The notes under the pieces: generated by a model
The model's database searches: none
The model's input: only the letters and a program-made list of their open reading frames with translations
Told to the model about the DNA's origin: nothing
DNA from: Thermomicrobiaceae bacterium
Lineage (GTDB): Bacteria > Chloroflexota > Chloroflexia > Thermomicrobiales > Thermomicrobiaceae
Direction of reading: 5' to 3'
Assembly: GCA_007124395.1 (NCBI GenBank)
Contig: SLFF01000009.1
Location: 1 to 10,340 of the forward strand
DNA length: 10,340 bases
In this document: positions 1 to 5,652 of the stretch, in pieces
Layout: the number at the start of each line of letters is the position of its first letter
Position numbering within the stretch: the first letter of the stretch is position 1
Program-made: the position numbers and the translations under genes

Positions 1-237
1 ATGCTCAACATCAGCGGAATCCTCTGCCGAAACGACCTCAATAGAAACTGGTGAATTGAACTGGGGAGTTTCCGCCTGTGATGCTTCCAGAAGGACCACT
101 CCGCCATCGGTGGCGAAGGCCCGGCGAAACCCGGCGGCGGTAACACGATCGACGCGTTCTGCCGGAAACCGACTGAACGCGCCGACCGTTCGAGAGAGTG
201 AATATGGAGCCATCGGAGTGATGCTCCACCCGGTCAC
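1..237 (-). CDS. Partial CDS, N-terminus resembling an AlkA-type DNA-3-methyladenine glycosylase
   Basis: An open frame of 79 codons runs from a GTG at 237 off the left edge with no stop. The GTG overlaps the TGA of the upstream carboxypeptidase gene (GTGA), the usual sign of translational coupling. The visible protein begins MTGWSITPMAPYSLSRTVGA and continues with FSRFPAERVDRV, then FRRAF and GGVVLLEAS. This Pro-Tyr/Leu, R-F-P, V-D-R, R-R-A, V-L-L-E pattern recalls the small N-terminal beta domain of AlkA/COG0122 glycosylases (base excision repair of alkylated purines). The catalytic helix-hairpin-helix domain would lie outside the window, so the name is an inference from a short N-terminal pattern. 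An internal ATG (codon 9) is an alternative start. It could equally be an unrelated protein. Confidence 0.45.
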   Translation of the reverse strand, partial: MTGWSITPMAPYSLSRTVGAFSRFPAERVDRVTAAGFRRAFATDGGVVLLEASQAETPQFNSPVSIEVVSAEDSADVEH

Positions 238-1916
238 TCCTCGTTTTCCAGTTCCTGGATGACCATCCCGAACAGATGGGACAATTCTTCGTTCTGCTTG
301 AAGGCCAGCTGGACAACCGTCAGCAATCGTCGGGCGTCATTGCTTCTCTGATTCATTGAGTATGCCTTGGCAACTGCCACGTAACCCATCGGCTGCATTC
401 GCCAGAAACCCGGGCACTTCGTGACATCAACGTCTGGATCACGCTCCAGCGCCAGGCGGAACTCTTCAGTCGCCAGATGGTAGCGGCCCTGCATTGCCAG
501 CTTGATTGCGTTCTCGGCGCGCCAGCGTGCCGGGGATACCGAAACCGTCGACGGGAGTGATCCCGCGTTGGTCTTTTGCAGATCTTCGCGCAACGTCGGA
601 CGGCGATCCCGCTGTGATGTGCGCAGGCGTTCGATTCCTTCGGATGAACCGTGAAGCTCGCTCGTCGTGGTTGGCTCCCAGCCACCCGTCGGGCGCTCAT
701 GGCGCTGATGGCGAGTTGATCGCTTGAATATTCGATCTGTTGATGGCAATGACGGCGGCGATGGCAGGCGCCAGCGCAATCGTGTACCCTGCGCGACGAC
801 CAGCGCACCCATGCCGATGATGGCCTGATGATAGAGAACCAGTGCCAGCGCTGCGGCCATCATCCCGAAGACGATGACTGCCCATCGCCACGACGCCGAA
901 TCTTCGGCACTCATCGGAGTACTCGGGCGCACCACGGCTTCATGGTCACTCACCCGATCAACGGTCAGATTACCGCCCACCGATGTTCCGGCCGCCAGGT
1001 CTGGAACATCAAGCCCGGTGACCCCGGCTACACCGATGACTGGCCGCGTCGAATCGTCCGGGTTCTCGGCCAATTGATCAAAGCCGTAGTTCAGCAGGTA
1101 CTCGGCGTCGGAATACCAGTGATCGCGGGTGCTACCCAGCAAGACCACGATCACCCGATGACCGTCGCGCTCGGCAACCTGAACGAGACTGTGACCCGCT
1201 TTGGTGGTAATCCCTGTCTTGCCACCGATCAGGCCCGGGTAAACATCGAGGAACTGGTTGACGTTGTAGAACTCGCGGCCATCGCCCGAATAGTACGGGG
1301 TCGAGATCAGCTGCTCGAATACCGGATTGTCGAGCGCGTACATCGTCATCGCAGCCACATCGCTTGCAGACGAAAGGTGGCCGCTCTGATCGAGTCCGTG
1401 CGGATTTCGCAGCGTGGTATTGCTCAGTCCGAGTCGCTCGGCAGTAGCGTTGACACGATCGACAAACCGGGCCACCGACTCCTGTGGAGAATCTCCCGGA
1501 AGGTACCCGAGCTCTCGCGAAATCGTCATTGCGGAATCGTTACCAGATGTCAGAAGCAGGCCGTGAAGCAGTGTTTCCAGCTTCACTGTTTCGCCAGCAG
1601 TCAACCCGATGGACGCCTCGCCGACGAGATCGTACTCATCCACGGTCATTTCGGCTTCGAACGCCGCTGTTTCCAGCGCAACGATCGACGTGAAGATCTT
1701 TGTCAGGCTGGCCGGTGGAACCGGATCGTCCATCCCCTGTTCGAAGAGGACCTGTCCCGAGTCCGCATCCACCACGATCGCATTCCGGGCCATCAATGGC
1801 GAATCGGCGTCATCCTGCTCCTGAGCTGCAATGTTTGTGACCGCGCCAGGCTGAACCAGCACGCTGACGACCAGTAGTGTGACGACGAGAAGGACTCGCG
1901 GCATCATCCGATTCAC
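234..1916 (-). CDS. Membrane-anchored D-alanyl-D-alanine carboxypeptidase (peptidase S11) with cytoplasmic TPR-like tail
   Basis: Penicillin-binding-protein-type serine peptidase that would trim the terminal D-Ala of peptidoglycan stem peptides outside the membrane. All three S11 motifs are present (numbered from GTG 1916): S-L-T-K at 70-73 (nucleophile Ser70, Lys73), S-G-N at 124-126, and K-T-G at 233-235. The N-terminus is a signal sequence (MMPRVLLVVTLLVVSVLV). A hydrophobic segment at about 345-375, followed by the basic RLRWR, is a stop-transfer anchor. The remaining ~185 residues should therefore be cytoplasmic. They comprise a basic, Ser/Pro-rich linker and two helical repeats at about 463-555 (WRAENAIKLAMQGRYHLATE and DARRLLTVVQLAF) that look like TPRs. 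Usual S11 enzymes are about 380-430 residues and lack this tail. The frame stays open up to 1961, but a GGGG purine run 8 nt before GTG 1916 favours that start (560 aa); ATG 1907 is the alternative. Confidence 0.88.
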   Translation of the reverse strand: MNRMMPRVLLVVTLLVVSVLVQPGAVTNIAAQEQDDADSPLMARNAIVVDADSGQVLFEQGMDDPVPPASLTKIFTSIVALETAAFEAEMTVDEYDLVGEASIGLTAGETVKLETLLHGLLLTSGNDSAMTISRELGYLPGDSPQESVARFVDRVNATAERLGLSNTTLRNPHGLDQSGHLSSASDVAAMTMYALDNPVFEQLISTPYYSGDGREFYNVNQFLDVYPGLIGGKTGITTKAGHSLVQVAERDGHRVIVVLLGSTRDHWYSDAEYLLNYGFDQLAENPDDSTRPVIGVAGVTGLDVPDLAAGTSVGGNLTVDRVSDHEAVVRPSTPMSAEDSASWRWAVIVFGMMAAALALVLYHQAIIGMGALVVAQGTRLRWRLPSPPSLPSTDRIFKRSTRHQRHERPTGGWEPTTTSELHGSSEGIERLRTSQRDRRPTLREDLQKTNAGSLPSTVSVSPARWRAENAIKLAMQGRYHLATEEFRLALERDPDVDVTKCPGFWRMQPMGYVAVAKAYSMNQRSNDARRLLTVVQLAFKQNEELSHLFGMVIQELENEE

Positions 1917-1974
1917 CCGGCATTCCCCTTCCGAACCCAAAATTCCTTGACAATCTGTCACGCTAGCAAAGTTT

Positions 1975-2003
1975 CTTATATGTGATCACCGGGAGCGATC
2001 ACT
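1975..2003 (-). promoter_or_regulatory. Weak candidate promoter with operator-like dyad for the carboxypeptidase gene
   Basis: On the minus strand TATAAG (rc of 1975-1980) is a five-of-six match to a -10 box and would give a transcript starting about 50 nt before GTG 1916. The -35 position, near 1997-2003, matches the consensus poorly (GTGATC). The inverted repeat GTGATC-N9-GATCAC (1982-2002) fills the spacer region where a repressor or activator could bind. A second dyad, TGACA-N3-TGTCA at 1948-1960, would sit just after the start of transcription. Visual assignment only. Confidence 0.25.
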
Positions 2004-2059
2004 GTTCACCCGTGCATGGCGCTCATCAGAATGTTGATGACAGTGTAGCACCCTGAACG

Positions 2060-2069
2060 TGTACGTACA
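2060..2069. promoter_or_regulatory. Perfect 10-bp palindrome TGTACGTACA, candidate operator
   Basis: TGTACGTACA is its own reverse complement. Its first eight bases recur as the half-site of the inverted repeat at 5475-5503 in the other divergent intergenic region. It lies about 145 bp before the carboxypeptidase start and about 155 bp before the DUF362 start. The binding protein is unknown. Confidence 0.3.
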
Positions 2070-2221
2070 AGTAGTTCTTCGGTGGTATTTTCGGGCTAGT
2101 TTCGCTCGATCCAGTGCCGGTCAGCACAAGAAACAAGCGTGGTACCATCATTTCCAGCAATTCGCGGGATTACCCACTGCCTTGACCACTCGATTAGCTA
2201 TTGGTTCCGGAAGCGAGCGAT

Positions 2222-3436
2222 ATGATGAGTTATGACTTCCCTGGCAAGGGAAAGGTCGCGGTTACCAGATCACGACCGGAGACCGTTCTCAACGATATCG
2301 GCGAGCTGATGACTCTTGCAGACCACCAGTCCGCATTGCGAAGCGACCTTGCCACGATCCTCAAGATCAACACGTCCTGGCAAACCTGGTACCCCGCCGC
2401 TTCCTCCAGCCCATGGCAGATCGAAGGGGTCGTTCGCCAGCTCCAGAAGGATGGCTACAAACGACTCATCGCCGGTCAGAACGACACAGTCATGGTCGAT
2501 ACGTACGCCGGTGAGCGAAATAACAAACACAAGTACGTCATCGACAAGTACGGTGTCGAGAACGTCCACCTCAATGAACCGCATGTCGAGTGGATCACCT
2601 ACGAGCCGCAGGCAGAGATGTCGGTTCTCCACGACATCTTCCCGGAGGGAATCAAGATTCCCCGAATGTTCGTTGACAAGAACGTCATCCAGTTGCCGAC
2701 GATTAAGACGCATGTCCTGACCACAATAGCCGGGGCAATGTCGAATGCCTTCGGTGGATTGCTGGATCATCGACGTCACTGGACGAATTCCGTGATCCAT
2801 CAGGCGCTGGTTGATCTACTCGTCATCCAGCGCGAGATACACCCCGGAATCTTCGCCGTAACCGACGGCACCTTTGCCGGAGACGGCGCCGGACCGCGCG
2901 CTATGCGAGTTCACGAGAAGGATATTCTGCTGGCAAGTGCTGACCAGGTAGCAATCGACGCCATTAGCGCCAGATTGCAGGGCTTCGACCCGATGGAGAT
3001 CGACTTCATCCGGCTCGCCCATGATCGGGGCCTGGGTATCGGTGATCCAAAAGAGATCGAGATCGTCGGCTATGACATCTCGCTCGAGGAAGCCTGGAAC
3101 TTCAGTCAGGACGACACGGTAATCAGCAGAGGACAGAAGCTGATCCATCATGGCCCGCTGAAGCCGGTCGAGAAGCCGTTGCTCCAGTCACCGGTATTGA
3201 GCTGTGCGAGTTTCGCGTCGAACGTCTACCACAACGTCTACTGGTACCCGTTCGTGGGGCGGAAACGCGCCAGAGCGGCCCTTGAGACGAAGTGGGGCAA
3301 ACTGTTCAAGAGTTACGATGACGGTCGTGTGGCGCTACCCGGGCCAGAGCCGAAAGCTACGGCAATCGCGCTGGCAATGGCTGCCGCGCTGATCTGGCTG
3401 GTTGCCACGGTGATCACGAAACTCGTTCGACGCTAG
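2222..3436 (+). CDS. DUF362-domain protein with C-terminal membrane anchor
   Basis: Protein of the DUF362 family, whose biochemical role I cannot state. The family core is recognisable. Around residues 161-185 there is IKTH, then GAMSNAFGGLLDHRR, matching the family's K-T-H...K-N-x-F-G block with Ser where Lys is usual. At about 215-257 TDGTFAGDGAGPRAM leads to LLASADQVAIDAI, matching the D-G...G-P...S-x-D-x-V-A-x-D block. The last ~25 residues contain a hydrophobic helix (AIALAMAAALIWLVATVI) ending in KLVRR, a tail anchor that would leave the body cytoplasmic. Only one cysteine is present and there is no ferredoxin CxxC cluster, unlike many DUF362 proteins. ATG 2222 is preferred because GGAAG lies 8 nt upstream; the frame extends to a TTG at 2201. 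The stop overlaps the stop of the convergent deacetylase gene. Confidence 0.82.
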   Translation: MMSYDFPGKGKVAVTRSRPETVLNDIGELMTLADHQSALRSDLATILKINTSWQTWYPAASSSPWQIEGVVRQLQKDGYKRLIAGQNDTVMVDTYAGERNNKHKYVIDKYGVENVHLNEPHVEWITYEPQAEMSVLHDIFPEGIKIPRMFVDKNVIQLPTIKTHVLTTIAGAMSNAFGGLLDHRRHWTNSVIHQALVDLLVIQREIHPGIFAVTDGTFAGDGAGPRAMRVHEKDILLASADQVAIDAISARLQGFDPMEIDFIRLAHDRGLGIGDPKEIEIVGYDISLEEAWNFSQDDTVISRGQKLIHHGPLKPVEKPLLQSPVLSCASFASNVYHNVYWYPFVGRKRARAALETKWGKLFKSYDDGRVALPGPEPKATAIALAMAAALIWLVATVITKLVRR

Positions 3437-4383
3437 CGGAATCGGCTTCCGTTCGTCCACACGCCAGCGGCCGCGTCATCCCGAACTTCGCTCCCGGAGA
3501 TCACGCTCGTCATGAAATCCCAGACGTGCGCCTCGATCCGGGCACGCATCTGATCCAGGGAATCCGACAGCTCGGATCCGGTTTCTGCGCGAAAACGGGA
3601 CGCCGGATCGGCATATTGACCTTCAACGAAATCCTCGACAGTTGCGAACTCATAGCCGAGATCACGAAAGCCCTCGATGATCTTGCGCAGCGCCATTCCG
3701 TCAGTCGAACCGTGGCCTATGTGCATAAGGATATTGGCGCCCGGCTCGGCAGCGTCCAGCGCGCGCTGCGTCACGGCCGAAACGTCATGCCCGTACCACC
3801 CGTAGGTGTCGACAGTCCACATGATGTTCTCAGTGAATCCAGCCTCGGCGAACGCTTCCAGCGTTGCGTCGTCGTAATCGCCGTATGGAGGCCGGATATA
3901 CGGGCGAGTGCTTACGCCGACCTGCGACATCACCAGTTCATCGGTACGCACCAGCTGCTCGATTATCTCGTCACGGGACAACGGCTCAGCTGGCTCGTGG
4001 ATACTGGAGCCGGTGTACTCTCCGGTGAACGAGAAATGGTGCCATGTGTGATTGATCAGGTGGTGACCTTCATCCACGATCCGCCGCATCAGATCGGGGT
4101 TATTCTCGGCCCAGACGCCGGTGATCGCCCATGTGGAGCTCACTCCGTATCTCCGGAGCGTGTCGAGCACCTCGGCGCCGTCTCCGCGATCGAAGGTCAC
4201 ATCGAACGTCAGGGCAACGACCTTTTCGTCCGTCTCGAACGTATCCCGCGTGATTACCTTCTCCGACTCTGCGGATCCAGAAGGTGCGGAAAATACTCCA
4301 GCGAACAAGCCGGTGACAAGAAGGCTGAGACATACGGCAAACGTCAGTGAGCGAAGCATAATGGGCTGCCCGGTTCTCGTCAT
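3433..4383 (-). CDS. Secreted polysaccharide deacetylase (NodB homology domain)
   Basis: Carbohydrate esterase 4-type enzyme, expected to remove N- or O-acetyl groups from peptidoglycan or another envelope glycan outside the cell. Residues 9-38 form a signal peptide (MLRSLTFAVCLSLLVTGLFA, then a small-residue region). The NodB motifs appear in order: motif 1 LTFDVTFDRG at 58-67 with Asp61 as catalytic base; motif 2 H-T-W-H-H at 112-116, the zinc-binding HxxxH; motif 3 RPPYG at 164-168; motif 4 DTYGW at 192-196; motif 5 LMH ending at His221. Motif 1 departs from TFDDG at the second Asp. The ~60 residues after the catalytic domain have no recognised fold. The gene follows the acetyltransferase gene by 16 bp and is probably co-transcribed. 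ATG 4359 is an alternative start giving a tighter signal peptide; neither start has a strong ribosome site. Target glycan unknown. Confidence 0.87.
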   Translation of the reverse strand: MTRTGQPIMLRSLTFAVCLSLLVTGLFAGVFSAPSGSAESEKVITRDTFETDEKVVALTFDVTFDRGDGAEVLDTLRRYGVSSTWAITGVWAENNPDLMRRIVDEGHHLINHTWHHFSFTGEYTGSSIHEPAEPLSRDEIIEQLVRTDELVMSQVGVSTRPYIRPPYGDYDDATLEAFAEAGFTENIMWTVDTYGWYGHDVSAVTQRALDAAEPGANILMHIGHGSTDGMALRKIIEGFRDLGYEFATVEDFVEGQYADPASRFRAETGSELSDSLDQMRARIEAHVWDFMTSVISGSEVRDDAAAGVWTNGSRFR

Positions 4384-4399
4384 TTAGCAAGAATGAAAA

Positions 4400-5371
4400 C
4401 TAGTGTGCGTGCGATGGTGCCGGGCGCTCATGCACGGCGGTGTCTTCGCGTCTTCCCCGCCATGGTAACACTCGCCGGATCGATCGCGAGGAGAGTAGCT
4501 TCCGGGTGCTCCTGAACGCGAACCGCGCTATTCGCTTCAAGGGAGGTCCGGGTGCATCGTACCTGTAGACCTCGATGAAGCAGTGAGATTCGAAGCCGAG
4601 CGACTCATAGATCGACCTGGCCCGGGCTGTCGATTGCAGAACTGCCAGACGGCATCCCATCTCGCGAGCCTGGGTCAGCGCGAACCATGTCAGATACGTC
4701 CCAAGCCCCATACCCCGCATTTCGGGAATGGTGGAGACGAGATAGACACCGGCAACCCCATCTTTCACGAACAGAGAACAGGCGGCAACCGGCCGCCCCC
4801 CGAGAAACGCCAGGAGGTGGCGCATGTCCTGGTTCGAACCCACTTCCAGCGATTGCCCGAGGCGCCTGCGCGCGGAACGGGGAAATCGGAAACTCCGCGC
4901 CACGACCCTCGTCCAGTCATTCTGGTGGCTTGCCGATTTCACCCAGGTGATCGTCATTCCATCGTGGGCGGCTGGCGGAGTCCCGAATTTTTCGAGATCA
5001 TGCGACATGCCGATCCAGTCATCGTAGCGGCTGAATCCGTGCTCGACCAGCCTCGTCCCAAGGTCCGACGGACTCACGGTGGGGCCGACGAACCAGGTCA
5101 CAGCAGCGCTTCGTTGCCGGAAGGTAAGCTTGACCTTCTCGATCGCAGAGTCGGCGGTCTGTCGATCGAGATGAGATTCCAGCACCCGGTTGAGGTACGC
5201 ACAACCGCTGTACTCCCAGCGAATGTCGTCACCGCTGTAGAGCTCGCCTCCCTCTGCCTCACCGAGGCGAACCCAGTAATCAGAGAGATTTGACTCGATC
5301 AATGCCGGAATTGAATCGACTCGTGGCGTTTGATCCGTTGGAAGATCGCTCGAATGGACTGAATCAACCAC
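4400..5371 (-). CDS. GNAT-family N-acetyltransferase, two-part with basic C-terminal tail
   Basis: Acetyl-CoA-dependent transferase of the GNAT superfamily; substrate unknown. The acetyl-CoA pyrophosphate loop is seen as RGMGLG at 219-224 (R-x-x-G-x-G) after the strand GVAGVYLVSTIPEM, followed by the late GNAT region STARARSIYESLGF at 247-260. Residues 1-130 end in a GFSRYDDWIGMSHDL stretch that looks like the end of a degenerate first GNAT fold, as in tandem GNAT proteins. The last ~45 residues are strongly basic (RKLLSSRSIRR, RGRR) and unusual for the family; they could bind nucleic acid or membrane surface. GTG 5371 is chosen because GGGGA lies 5 nt upstream. First gene of a two-gene unit with the deacetylase. 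Lysine or sugar acetylation are both possible. Confidence 0.82.
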   Translation of the reverse strand: MVDSVHSSDLPTDQTPRVDSIPALIESNLSDYWVRLGEAEGGELYSGDDIRWEYSGCAYLNRVLESHLDRQTADSAIEKVKLTFRQRSAAVTWFVGPTVSPSDLGTRLVEHGFSRYDDWIGMSHDLEKFGTPPAAHDGMTITWVKSASHQNDWTRVVARSFRFPRSARRRLGQSLEVGSNQDMRHLLAFLGGRPVAACSLFVKDGVAGVYLVSTIPEMRGMGLGTYLTWFALTQAREMGCRLAVLQSTARARSIYESLGFESHCFIEVYRYDAPGPPLKRIARFAFRSTRKLLSSRSIRRVLPWRGRREDTAVHERPAPSHAH

Positions 5372-5403
5372 AAAGTTCCCCGTTCAGATGAAAGCCTGAT
5401 CAG

Positions 5404-5425
5404 ACAGGACATACTCCGATCCTGT
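5404..5425. repeat. Inverted repeat ACAGGA-N10-TCCTGT in the GNAT leader
   Basis: Six-base perfect arms lie 33-54 bp upstream of the GNAT start. They could form a hairpin in its 5' leader or an operator. There is no T-run after it on the minus strand, so it is not a standard terminator. Short enough to be chance. Confidence 0.25.
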
Positions 5426-5474
5426 GCGCTATCGATGCCGCTCCCCCAAGAGCAACGGCTTTCGTTTCAGCCCA

Positions 5475-5503
5475 TACGTACATAATACATAAAGTTGTAC
5501 GTA
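5475..5503. promoter_or_regulatory. Inverted repeat TACGTACA-N13-TGTACGTA, candidate two-site operator
   Basis: Perfect 8-base arms (5475-5482 and 5496-5503) flank a 13-bp AT-rich spacer. The arm centres are 21 bp apart, two DNA turns, so a dimeric regulator could contact both on one face. The minus strand of the spacer contains TATTAT, a possible -10 box for the GNAT gene. The arm word also occurs at 2060-2069 in the other divergent intergenic region. Confidence 0.4.
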
Positions 5504-5638
5504 CGTTGCTGCCAGCAAGACAATGCAGAAACGATGCCAGCACTCTCAGCCAAGAATCCCGCATCGACGATTGCATGGGGTAATAGGGTGAGTCTCGTAC
5601 AATGAGCAGGCGAACTGGCTGGATCGCGCCCAGATCTC

Positions 5639-5645
5639 AGGAGGG
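5639..5645 (+). promoter_or_regulatory. Strong Shine-Dalgarno AGGAGGG fixing a TTG start for the MFS gene
   Basis: AGGAGGG lies 7 nt before an in-frame TTG at 5653. The upstream ATG at 5602 has no comparable site, and the ATG at 5665 is 19 nt away, too far. The transporter most likely initiates at TTG 5653. Confidence 0.7.
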
Positions 5646-5652
5646 ACCGAAA

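Larger units (their letters stand above)
1917..2221. other. Divergent intergenic region between carboxypeptidase and DUF362 genes
   Basis: About 300 bp without a convincing gene, separating two divergently transcribed genes, so it should hold both promoters. It contains three short dyads: TGACA-N3-TGTCA at 1948-1960, GTGATC-N9-GATCAC at 1982-2002, and the 10-bp palindrome TGTACGTACA at 2060-2069. I see no clear sigma-70 promoter for the plus-strand gene. The TTGACC at 2182 has no -10 box at proper spacing. Confidence 0.6.
5372..5652. other. Divergent intergenic region between GNAT and MFS genes
   Basis: About 280 bp without a convincing gene, expected to carry the promoters of the GNAT-deacetylase unit (minus) and the transporter (plus). 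It contains ACAGGA-N10-TCCTGT at 5404-5425, TACGTACA-N13-TGTACGTA at 5475-5503 with an AT-rich spacer, and the dyad TTGCTG-C-CAGCAA at 5506-5518. TACAAT at 5598-5603 could be a -10 box for the transporter but has no -35 at normal spacing. Confidence 0.6.

Noticed and set aside
828..1877. 349-codon plus-strand open frame
   Set aside because: It lies wholly antisense to the S11 carboxypeptidase, whose motifs are intact. Its translation shows no domain or signal and it has no ribosome site, so it is a high-GC shadow frame.
2816..3151. 111-codon minus-strand open frame
   Set aside because: Lies inside the conserved part of the DUF362 gene in antisense; no motif or ribosome site.
3526..4350. 274-codon plus-strand open frame
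   Set aside because: Antisense to the deacetylase gene with all NodB motifs on the other strand; no recognisable protein features.
4583..5293. 236-codon plus-strand open frame
   Set aside because: Antisense to the GNAT gene, Arg/Pro/His-rich composition typical of a shadow frame.
5506..5518. Dyad TTGCTG-C-CAGCAA next to the TACGTACA repeat
   Set aside because: Perfect but with a one-base centre, so no hairpin forms; could be a second operator, but the word is not seen elsewhere, so it is not raised to a finding.
5510..5542. Direct repeat TGCCAGCA at 5510-5517 and 5535-5542
   Set aside because: Only 8 bases and two copies; no further copies or symmetry to support a binding array.
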